Assembly: GCA_910578995.1 (NCBI GenBank)
Contig: CAJTSY010000021.1
Span: 4,927 to 15,311, forward strand
Direction: 5' to 3'
Origin: an uncultured Acetatifactor sp.
GTDB lineage: Bacteria; Bacillota; Clostridia; Lachnospirales; Lachnospiraceae
DNA length: 10,385 bases
Part shown: positions 1 to 5,656 of the stretch, one piece after another
How the letters are laid out: every line of letters starts with the position of its first letter
Numbering within the stretch: the stretch's first letter is position 1
The notes under the pieces: model-generated
What the model was told of the DNA's origin: nothing
The model's database searches: none
Seen by the model: the letters and a program-made list of their open reading frames with translations, nothing else
Made by a program: the position numbers and the translations under genes

Positions 1-1
1 G

Positions 2-400
2 ATGATGACCGGTGAGACGGACGGCAGAGTGACGGTATTTGACGCATGGGAAAATTATGACATGCTGAACGGGTTTTTTTGTTCTATCGATAAAAGTTAT
101 ATGCGGCCGAAGGAAGAGTATTTTGACGGATTTGACCAGAGCACCTGGAAAGACTATGTGATATTGGAAGACGGGAAGATAGTGGCCCGTGCCGCAGTCT
201 GGATGTACAGTGAGGAGGCATGGGAGGTGGCGGGTGTCCACACACTTCCGGCATATCGGCGCCGCGGGTATGGCGAAGCGGTGGTACGGTTCTGCACGGC
301 TGAAATCGTGAGGCGGGGACGTAAGGCCACCTGTACCACAGGAGAAGATACTGCGGCCATGATCAATACGGCTAAGGCAGTAGGATTTCAACAGATATGA
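2..400 (+). CDS. GNAT-family N-acetyltransferase, possibly 5'-partial
   Basis: Predicted acyl-CoA-dependent N-acetyltransferase; the substrate cannot be read from the sequence. The 132 visible residues include the GNAT core: a strand with VAGVHTLPAYRRRGYGEAVV (about residues 76-95), where RRRGYG is the acetyl-CoA pyrophosphate-binding R/QxxGxG/A loop, followed by the helix RFCTAEIVRRG and the typical late segment DTAAMINTAKAVGF. An ATG lies at base 2, but only one base precedes it, so the true start may be further upstream and no ribosome site can be judged. The protein ends five residues after the start of the conserved VGF segment, while many GNATs carry a further beta strand there, so the C-terminus may be shortened. 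The stop codon sits inside a sequence that recurs twice just downstream (431-515), which suggests rearrangement of the 3' end. Family call is firm; function is unknown. Confidence 0.8.
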   Translation: MMTGETDGRVTVFDAWENYDMLNGFFCSIDKSYMRPKEEYFDGFDQSTWKDYVILEDGKIVARAAVWMYSEEAWEVAGVHTLPAYRRRGYGEAVVRFCTAEIVRRGRKATCTTGEDTAAMINTAKAVGFQQI

Positions 401-515
401 GGAGGCAACGCCAGAGGATGCCGGGGTGAGAGGCACGGAGGGGATTTCGGCAGATATGAGGAAGCGCCGCAGGGGAAAGGCACGGAGGGGACTTTGACAG
501 ATATGAGGAAGCGCC
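383..515 (+). repeat. Three degenerate direct repeats derived from the GNAT gene 3' end
   Basis: A unit resembling GGATTTCxxCAGATATGAGG followed by AAGCGCC occurs three times: 383-412 (overlapping the GNAT stop codon), 442-468 and 489-515. The second and third copies extend leftward into AGGCACGGAGGGG, giving 38-bp units at 431-468 and 478-515 with three mismatches between them and a 47-bp period; the first is spaced 59 bp from the second. The pattern looks like stepwise duplication of the gene's tail followed by decay. No open frame of note and no terminator is visible in 401-550. Confidence 0.75.
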
Positions 516-550
516 ATGTCCGGCATGACACAATAAAATGACGGAAATGG

Positions 551-579
551 TTCCCATGGATTGTGGAATATGCTAGAAT
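551..579 (+). promoter_or_regulatory. Predicted sigma-A promoter for apeA-queA, extended -10
   Basis: TTCCCA at 551-556, a 17-bp spacer, then TAGAAT at 574-579 preceded by TG at 571-572 (TGnTAGAAT). Transcription would begin near 586, about 48 bases upstream of the apeA start. The -35 box is weak (TTcccA), but the extended -10 would compensate. The element is flanked by a 10-bp inverted repeat: 517-526 and 588-597. Confidence 0.6.
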
Positions 580-633
580 AGAGTCAGATGCCGGACAGGA
601 CGTTCCACGGCAGGAAAGGAAACGGAAACAGAA

Positions 634-2064
634 ATGGAAAGAAAAAACGCATGGGAGACCTATGACCAGGACCAGTTGAAGGAACTGGAGAAGCTGAACG
701 CGGAGTACAGGGCATTCCTGGACAACGGCAAGACGGAGCGGGAATGCATCGACACCATTGTGAACACCATTGAGGCCGAAGGGTACAGGGAGCTGGAGAG
801 CCTGGTGGAGAGCGGAGCGAAGCTGCAGAAGGGGGACAAGGTATACAGTGTATGCATGAACAAGTCCATCGCTATGTTCCAGATCGGTGCAAAGCCCATG
901 ACAGAGGGCATGAATATTCTGGGAGCGCACATTGACAGCCCCAGGATCGACGTGAAGCAGAATCCCCTGTATGAGGACAGCGGTCTGGGATATCTGGACA
1001 CCCATTACTACGGCGGTGTGAAAAAGTACCAGTGGGTGGCGACACCCCTTGCCCTCCACGGCGTGGTGGTGAAGAAGGACGGAACCACCGTGGAGCTGAA
1101 TGTGGGGGAAAATGAGGACGATCCCGTATTTTTCATCTCAGACCTTCTGGTGCACCTGGCTGCGGAGCAGATGAAGAAGACAGCGTCACAGGTTATCGAG
1201 GGCGAGGCCATGGACCTGATCATCGGCAGCAGGCCCATCCGCATGGAGAAAGGCGGAGAAGAGGCAGCCGAGGAGGACGATGACAAGAAGAAGGCAAAGG
1301 AAGCCGTGAAGGCAGGCCTTCTGGAGATCCTGAAGCAGAACTATGACATCGAGGAGGAAGATTTCCTCTCCGCGGAACTGGAGATCGTGCCTGCGGGCAA
1401 AGCCAGGGAAGTGGGATTTGACAGAAGCCTGATCCTGGGATACGGACAGGACGACAGGGTCTGTGCTTTTACCTCCATGCGCGCCATGTTGGACGTGAAG
1501 GAGACGGAGCGCACCATGTGCTGCATTCTGGTAGATAAAGAGGAGATCGGTTCCGTGGGCGCCACGGGTATGAACTCCCATTTCTTTGAGAACGCAGTGG
1601 CGGAAATCATGAATCTTGCAGGCGAATACAGCGAGCTGAACCTTAGGAGATGCATGGCCAGAAGCTGTATGCTTTCCTCCGACGTGAGCGCAGGGTATGA
1701 TCCCGCATTCGCTTCCTGCTTTGAGAAGAAGAATTCCGCCTTCATTGGAAAAGGCATGGTGTTCAACAAGTTCACCGGATCCAGGGGAAAATCCGGATCC
1801 AACGATGCCAATGCGGAATATGTGGCCCACCTGCGCAAGATCATGGACGAGGCGGGCATCACCTACCAGACCGCCGAGCTTGGCAAAGTGGACGTGGGCG
1901 GCGGCGGAACCATCGCATACATCCTGGCCGTGTACGGCATGAACGTTATCGACAGCGGTGTGGCGGTGCTGAACATGCATGCGCCCTGGGAAGCTACCAG
2001 CAAGGCGGATGTATATGAGACATACCGGGGGTATAAGGCTTTCGTGGAAGGCGCTTCCATGTAA
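634..2064 (+). CDS. apeA: M18-family aminopeptidase 1
   Basis: Cytoplasmic dinuclear zinc aminopeptidase (MEROPS M18) that trims N-terminal residues from peptides. The 476-residue product begins with the NAWETY...FLDNGKTER segment typical of the aminopeptidase 1 subgroup. Metal and catalytic motifs are all visible: AHIDSPRID (H99, D101), YGQDDR (D273/D274), DKEEIGS (E303/E304, catalytic base and ligand), SSDVS (D350) and NMHAPWE (H449). HYYGGVKKYQW (124-134) and VDVGGGGTIAY (419-429) are further family blocks. Residues 207-228 form a highly charged Glu/Asp/Lys segment between the metal ligands, probably a surface loop in the dodecamerisation-type domain. The ATG at 634 follows the purine-rich AGGAAAGGA (612-620) at somewhat long spacing. 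queA starts 21 bp after the stop, so the two are probably cotranscribed. The product makes no obvious pathway with its neighbours beyond peptide turnover. Confidence 0.95.
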   Translation: MERKNAWETYDQDQLKELEKLNAEYRAFLDNGKTERECIDTIVNTIEAEGYRELESLVESGAKLQKGDKVYSVCMNKSIAMFQIGAKPMTEGMNILGAHIDSPRIDVKQNPLYEDSGLGYLDTHYYGGVKKYQWVATPLALHGVVVKKDGTTVELNVGENEDDPVFFISDLLVHLAAEQMKKTASQVIEGEAMDLIIGSRPIRMEKGGEEAAEEDDDKKKAKEAVKAGLLEILKQNYDIEEEDFLSAELEIVPAGKAREVGFDRSLILGYGQDDRVCAFTSMRAMLDVKETERTMCCILVDKEEIGSVGATGMNSHFFENAVAEIMNLAGEYSELNLRRCMARSCMLSSDVSAGYDPAFASCFEKKNSAFIGKGMVFNKFTGSRGKSGSNDANAEYVAHLRKIMDEAGITYQTAELGKVDVGGGGTIAYILAVYGMNVIDSGVAVLNMHAPWEATSKADVYETYRGYKAFVEGASM

Positions 2065-2085
2065 TGAACGCGGGGAGAGCGTAAC

Positions 2086-3123
2086 ATGCCGATGGAATTA
2101 AAAAAGAGCGATTTTTATTTTAAATTGCCCCAGGAGCTGATCGCACAGGATCCGTTGGAGGACAGGTCCTCCAGCAGGCTCCTGGTGCTTGACAAGCACA
2201 CCGGGGCAATGTCCCATCATGTCTTCCGGGAGATAGGGCAGTTTTTCCGGCCAGGGGACTGCCTGGTGCTGAACAATACCAGGGTCATCCCCGCCAGGCT
2301 CCTGGGGGAGCGTGAGGGGACGGGCGGCCATGTGGAAGTGCTCCTGCTGAAGCGGGTCAGCGCGGATGTGTGGGAGACCCTGGTGAAGCCGGGGAAAAAA
2401 TGCCGCCCCGGGGCAAGGCTTTCCTTCGGGGGCGGCGTGCTGAAAGCCCGGGTACTGGAGACGGTGGAGGAGGGAAACCGGCTGGTCCGGTTTGAATACG
2501 ATGGCGTCTTCGAGGAAGTGCTGGACGTTTTGGGGGAAATGCCCCTGCCCCCCTATATCACCCACAAACTGCAGGACAGGAACCGCTATCAGACCGTATA
2601 TGCCAGATACGAGGGCTCGGCGGCGGCGCCCACGGCAGGGCTTCATTTTACCAGGGAGCTTCTGGAGGAAATCGGGGAAAAAGGGGTGAGGACCGCCTTT
2701 GTGACCCTTCATGTGGGGCTTGGCACTTTCCGGCCCGTGAAGGAGGAGAATGTGTTGGACCACCACATGCATTCGGAGTACTACCAGGTTTCAGAGGAAG
2801 CGGCATCCGTGATCAACGAAACCCGGGCGGCGGGGGGACGGATATTTTGTGTGGGGACCACCAGCTGCAGAACCGTGGAAAGCGCGGCGGATGAGAGCGG
2901 GACAGTGCATCCCGGCAGCGGGGATACGGATATTTTTATTTATCCGGGATACCGTTTTAAAGTGTTGGACGGACTGATCACCAATTTTCACCTGCCCGAG
3001 TCCACCCTGCTCATGTTGGTCTCCGCCCTGGCGGGACGGGAGAATGTACTGGCGGCCTATGAGGAGGCGGTGAGGGAAAGGTACCGCTTTTTCAGTTTTG
3101 GGGATGCCATGCTCGTGGTATGA
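2086..3123 (+). CDS. queA: S-adenosylmethionine:tRNA ribosyltransferase-isomerase QueA
   Basis: Transfers and isomerises the ribosyl part of S-adenosylmethionine onto 7-aminomethyl-7-deazaguanine at tRNA position 34, giving epoxyqueuosine, the penultimate step in queuosine synthesis for tRNAs with GUN anticodons. The 345 residues are full length for the family and carry its hallmark blocks: KKSDFYFKLPQELIAQ (6-21), NNTRVIPARL (63-72), PTAGLHFT (182-189), LHVGLGTFRPV (208-218), HSEYYQV (229-235), GTTSCRTVES (257-266), the C-terminal GLITNFHLPESTLLMLVSA (296-314) and the ending FFSFGDAML. The start at 2086 has GGGGAG at 2072-2077, eight bases upstream; an ATG at 2092 is a less likely alternative. 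It follows apeA closely. No tgt, queG or other queuosine gene is next to it in this window. Confidence 0.97.
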   Translation: MPMELKKSDFYFKLPQELIAQDPLEDRSSSRLLVLDKHTGAMSHHVFREIGQFFRPGDCLVLNNTRVIPARLLGEREGTGGHVEVLLLKRVSADVWETLVKPGKKCRPGARLSFGGGVLKARVLETVEEGNRLVRFEYDGVFEEVLDVLGEMPLPPYITHKLQDRNRYQTVYARYEGSAAAPTAGLHFTRELLEEIGEKGVRTAFVTLHVGLGTFRPVKEENVLDHHMHSEYYQVSEEAASVINETRAAGGRIFCVGTTSCRTVESAADESGTVHPGSGDTDIFIYPGYRFKVLDGLITNFHLPESTLLMLVSALAGRENVLAAYEEAVRERYRFFSFGDAMLVV

Positions 3124-3206
3124 GGCTGCAGGTACTGGGAGATTCATAAGCCTCGAAGATACAAAATATCAGCCGCGAAAATATAACAGGAAAATTGCAT
3201 TTTGTC

Positions 3207-3235
3207 TTGTGATATGCGCCCGGAGATGTTATACT
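3207..3235 (+). promoter_or_regulatory. Strong sigma-A promoter for the pilZ-vanZ pair
   Basis: TTGTGA at 3207-3212, a 17-bp spacer, and TATACT at 3230-3235 with TG at 3227-3228 (extended -10). Predicted start near 3242, giving a leader of about 44 bases. This separates the pair from queA, although no terminator is visible between 3124 and 3206. The leader contains a small hairpin, GGTGAA (3248-3253) with TTCACC (3261-3266), just upstream of the ribosome site AAGGAG (3271-3276). Confidence 0.75.
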
Positions 3236-3285
3236 GGATGTACACGGGGTGAAGGCTGATTTCACCGGCAAAGGAGATGTAAAAT

Positions 3286-3615
3286 ATGCAGGACAGAAGA
3301 AAGAATAGGAGAACGGATCTGGCATCCAAGCTCGTGATCAAGAGACTGGACGGCAATACCGGGAATGAAGTAACCATCAATATTGTGGATGTATCCAAGA
3401 ACGGCGTGGGCTTTGACTGCGCGGAGCCGCTGCAGATCGGGGAAGTGTACGAGGCTTACCTGACCATCTGGACCAAGGAGGTCATCCATGCTTTTCTTCA
3501 GATCGTGAGAATAGAGCTGAAGGCCGGCGGATATGGATACGGGGCCATTTTCATCGGTATGCCCGAGATGGATTCCGCCAGGATCGAAGTATACCAGACC
3601 GTTAATGAAGACTAA
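3286..3615 (+). CDS. PilZ-domain protein, predicted cyclic-di-GMP receptor
   Basis: A 109-residue single-domain protein. It has both halves of the c-di-GMP-binding signature: an N-terminal RxxxR (R4/R8 and R5/R9 in DRRKNRRTDL) and DxSxxG (D35, S37, G40 in VDVSKNGVGF), followed by beta-barrel strands typical of PilZ (EAYLTIW, AFLQIVRIE, GYGAIFIGM). It is therefore predicted to bind cyclic-di-GMP and pass on the signal, but the output partner is unknown. The ATG at 3286 has AAGGAG nine bases upstream and its own strong promoter. The end of the gene overlaps the start of the vanZ-like gene by 11 bp, suggesting coupled translation and possibly a shared role at the envelope; that link is inference. 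The core is canonical with no missing binding residues. Confidence 0.88.
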   Translation: MQDRRKNRRTDLASKLVIKRLDGNTGNEVTINIVDVSKNGVGFDCAEPLQIGEVYEAYLTIWTKEVIHAFLQIVRIELKAGGYGYGAIFIGMPEMDSARIEVYQTVNED

Positions 3616-4126
3616 ACGGAAAGGCAGCAGTACAGGGCGCAGACTCCTGATAACAGGGGCTGCGTCTGTTTTGCTTGTCCTGCTGTACTGCCTGATCTTC
3701 GGGTTTTCCGCCCAGGACGGGGGAGAGTCTTCCTCCCTGAGCGGGACGATTTCCGAAAAGTGCGTGGAATGCGCGAATGCAGTATTCCGTGCCGGGTGGG
3801 ATGCCGCGGAGAAAGCCGAAAGGGCGGAATCTTTTGAATACCCCCTGCGGAAGGCGGCCCATTTTTCGGAATATGCCTGCATGGGAATCCTGGTTTACAT
3901 TCTGTGGAGCCAGTGGATGAGGCGGGGATGGAGGCTGTACCTGCTGACCGTGCTGTGGGTCTTCTTTTCCGCCGCAGGGGATGAATTTCATCAGTTTTTT
4001 GTGCCGGGAAGGTCCGCCAGTTTCCGGGATGTGCTGATCGACACCTGCGGGGGCGCTTTCGGCATGCTTTTTTGTATTGCGGCGGGAGCGCTGCTGCGCC
4101 GCCTGGGAAGGCGGAGGAACAGGTGA
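3605..4126 (+). CDS. VanZ-like integral membrane protein
   Basis: A 173-residue membrane protein of the VanZ-like family, named after the teicoplanin-resistance accessory protein VanZ; most members have no established activity. The visible signature is FSAQDG...SSSLS (34-46), RKAAHFSEYACMGIL (82-96), and GDEFHQFFVPGRSASFRDVLIDTCGG (125-150). Four hydrophobic stretches (about 14-34, 88-104, 111-124 and 143-164) are consistent with four membrane spans and a basic C-terminal tail (RRLGRRRNR). I chose ATG 3605 because it gives the usual MKTKRK-type basic start before the first span and overlaps the end of the PilZ gene by 11 bp; an in-frame ATG at 3533 lies deep inside that gene and lacks a ribosome site. 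No good ribosome site precedes 3605, so translation probably depends on coupling. Resistance should not be assumed: no other van gene is present. Confidence 0.88.
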   Translation: MKTKRKGSSTGRRLLITGAASVLLVLLYCLIFGFSAQDGGESSSLSGTISEKCVECANAVFRAGWDAAEKAERAESFEYPLRKAAHFSEYACMGILVYILWSQWMRRGWRLYLLTVLWVFFSAAGDEFHQFFVPGRSASFRDVLIDTCGGAFGMLFCIAAGALLRRLGRRRNR

Positions 4127-4165
4127 AGGCGTTTTCCCGGCCCTTTTCCGACAGTCTTTGTGCAG

Positions 4166-4206
4166 GGGCAGGGTCATAAGCAGGAACGCCTGTATTGACA
4201 CTGCCC
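4166..4206. other. Nested hairpin in the convergent vanZ/tyrA intergenic region
   Basis: GGGCAG (4166-4171) pairs with CTGCCC (4201-4206), enclosing a small hairpin CAGG-AACG-CCTG (4181-4192). A second hairpin, AGCCGG-CATC-CCGGCT (4228-4243), overlaps the tyrA stop codon. Neither is followed by a T run on either strand, so they are poor intrinsic terminators, although they are the only candidates to separate the two converging transcripts. Confidence 0.35.
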
Positions 4207-4241
4207 GCATTTCCGGCCTGGAATGGCAGCCGGCATCCCGG

Positions 4242-5342
4242 CTAGGAACGGATCATGGTCTCATAGCCTGATTCCTTCAGAATTTCCACAGCCTGCTCCA
4301 TGGCATTTTCTTCATAAAATTCTACCTTCAGGACACCGTCGTCCCCCTCCCTGTTGTGGGTGATACCGATATTTTTGATACTGATTTCCTGCCTGGCCAG
4401 AAGGGCGGCTATGTGGGCCAGGGCGCCGGACCGGTCCGCGATCTCTACGCTGATGCCGTAAGAGCGCTTGATGGGGCCGCAGGAGGCATTGATGAAGGAA
4501 TCCCGGTAAATACGGGCCTCCTCAAACTGTGTATAAAGCGGTTCCGGGTCGGCGGCGTCCAGGGCTTCCTGGAATTTTGTCAGCATGCAAATGTAATCAG
4601 AGAGAAGTGCGGAGATATTCGCCCCGTTGGAGAGGCAGATTTGCTGCCACATACCGGCCTGGGAGGAGGCGATCCTGGTGATATCCTTGAAACCGCCCGC
4701 CGCAACCATCCTCATGATCCCGTCCTGTGAATCGCTCTCCCGCACCAGGTTTACCAGGGTGGCGGCGATTACATGGGGCAGGTGGCTGATGGCGGCAGTC
4801 ACATAGTCATGTTTTTGACAGTCCATTACCAGTGGAATGGCCCGCATGCCTGATACCAGGTTCCGGAAGGCGTCAAGCATCCCGGCAGGCACGGCGGGAG
4901 TGGGGGTGAGGATATAATAGGCATTTTCCAGAAGGGAGGCCCTGGAATTGAGGAAGCCTACCCTTTCGCTGCCGGCCATGGGATGCCCGCCGATGAAGCA
5001 GCTTTCCAGGCCCGCTTCCCGGACCGCTGTGTGGATGCCGGTCTTGACGCTGCCCACATCCGTGAGAAGGCAGCCCGGCTTCATGAATTTCCTGACCGCC
5101 GCCAGATTCTCGTCGTTTCTTTTGACGGGGGCGCACAGGAAGATATAGTCGCACTGGGAAAAGGTTTCGTCTATGACGGTGACGGCCGCATCCGCCACGC
5201 CCTGTTCCGCGGCCAGGGCCAGTGCCTCCCTGTTGACGTCAAAGGCAATGATTCTGATATCTGCAGAGTATTTCTTAAGGGCTTTCGCAATGGAACCTCC
5301 GATGAGGCCCAGGCCGATAAAGCCGCAGGTTGTCTGGGACAT
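4242..5342 (-). CDS. tyrA: Prephenate dehydrogenase with C-terminal ACT domain
   Basis: Oxidatively decarboxylates prephenate to 4-hydroxyphenylpyruvate in tyrosine synthesis, using NAD(P). The 366-residue product starts MSQTTCGFIGLGLIGGSIA, with the dinucleotide-binding GLGLIG at 10-15. TDVGSVK (94-100), GGHPMAGSE (118-126, with H120), ISHLPHVIAATLV (186-198) and AAGGFKDITRIA..MW (214-232) are dehydrogenase blocks. Residues about 296-366 form an ACT domain (YGISVEIADRSGALAHIAAL), expected to give feedback control by tyrosine or another aromatic amino acid. The start at 5342 has GAGGTG just upstream on the minus strand; an in-frame ATG 12 codons earlier (5378) would give an atypical N-terminus. 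The gene stands alone, divergent from the EF-G-like gene, with no other aro gene in the window. No chorismate mutase domain is fused. Confidence 0.95.
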   Translation of the reverse strand: MSQTTCGFIGLGLIGGSIAKALKKYSADIRIIAFDVNREALALAAEQGVADAAVTVIDETFSQCDYIFLCAPVKRNDENLAAVRKFMKPGCLLTDVGSVKTGIHTAVREAGLESCFIGGHPMAGSERVGFLNSRASLLENAYYILTPTPAVPAGMLDAFRNLVSGMRAIPLVMDCQKHDYVTAAISHLPHVIAATLVNLVRESDSQDGIMRMVAAGGFKDITRIASSQAGMWQQICLSNGANISALLSDYICMLTKFQEALDAADPEPLYTQFEEARIYRDSFINASCGPIKRSYGISVEIADRSGALAHIAALLARQEISIKNIGITHNREGDDGVLKVEFYEENAMEQAVEILKESGYETMIRS

Positions 5343-5402
5343 GATGACACCTCGATTTCCTGTTAAGTGAATTAACATATTCCGGGGCAGAACCCCCGTA
5401 CC

Positions 5403-5498
5403 ATTCCGGTACCGTTACACAATAACACTTTACCGGGCGGATAGCAATAAGAATCTGGGTAAAAAATACCGTTAAAATGTCATTTTGGGTACCGGAAT
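5403..5498. repeat. 11-bp inverted repeat pair in the divergent tyrA/EF-G-like control region
   Basis: ATTCCGGTACC at 5403-5413 recurs exactly, inverted, as GGTACCGGAAT at 5488-5498. The left copy also contains the palindrome CGGTACCG (5407-5414). Related TACCG elements lie between: TACCGTTA at 5410-5417 and again at 5467-5474, and TACCGG at 5431-5436. The copies sit on either side of the candidate tyrA promoter with 85 bp between centres. They may be operator sites; no regulator is known. The rest of 5343-5656 is AT-rich and holds only the two promoters. Confidence 0.55.
5419..5447 (-). promoter_or_regulatory. Candidate promoter for tyrA
   Basis: Reading the minus strand: TTGCTA (5442-5447), a 17-bp spacer, TATTGT (5419-5424), each four of six to consensus. 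It would start transcription near 5412 and give a leader of about 70 bases containing the hairpins CGGGG/CCCCG (5383-5387 with 5394-5398) and GTACC/GGTAC (5398-5402 with 5408-5412). Moderate match only. Confidence 0.4.
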
Positions 5499-5551
5499 CT
5501 GAAGAAAGAATTAAATATAATGGAAAAAATCAGTTAAATCATAATAATATC

Positions 5552-5580
5552 TTGTAAAAATGTCTTCAGTCTAGTAAAAT
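5552..5580 (+). promoter_or_regulatory. Sigma-A promoter for the EF-G-like gene
   Basis: TTGTAA at 5552-5557, a 17-bp spacer, TAAAAT at 5575-5580. Start predicted near 5587, about 70 bases ahead of the ATG. A perfect TATAAT also occurs at 5516-5521 but lacks a recognisable -35 box at the right distance; it could be a second, weaker start. Confidence 0.65.
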
Positions 5581-5656
5581 AGTCACATGGGAATTGAATC
5601 ATTTGTCATTATCATGTCAAAACACCCAAATTACATAAAAATTGGAGGAAAGTCAA

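Noticed and set aside
3533..3604. Upstream in-frame start giving a 197-residue VanZ-like protein
   Set aside because: It lies inside the PilZ gene, has no ribosome site, and adds a non-family N-terminus ahead of the basic MKTKRK segment.
3605..4126. Glycopeptide resistance locus
   Set aside because: Only a VanZ-like family member is present; VanH, VanA/B, VanX and VanRS are absent, and such proteins are common in Clostridia.
4228..4243. Hairpin at the tyrA stop as an intrinsic terminator
   Set aside because: The stem is only six bp and lacks a T run on either strand.
5642..5656. TTG start for the EF-G-like protein
   Set aside because: It overlaps the GGAGGAAA ribosome site that serves the ATG at 5657.
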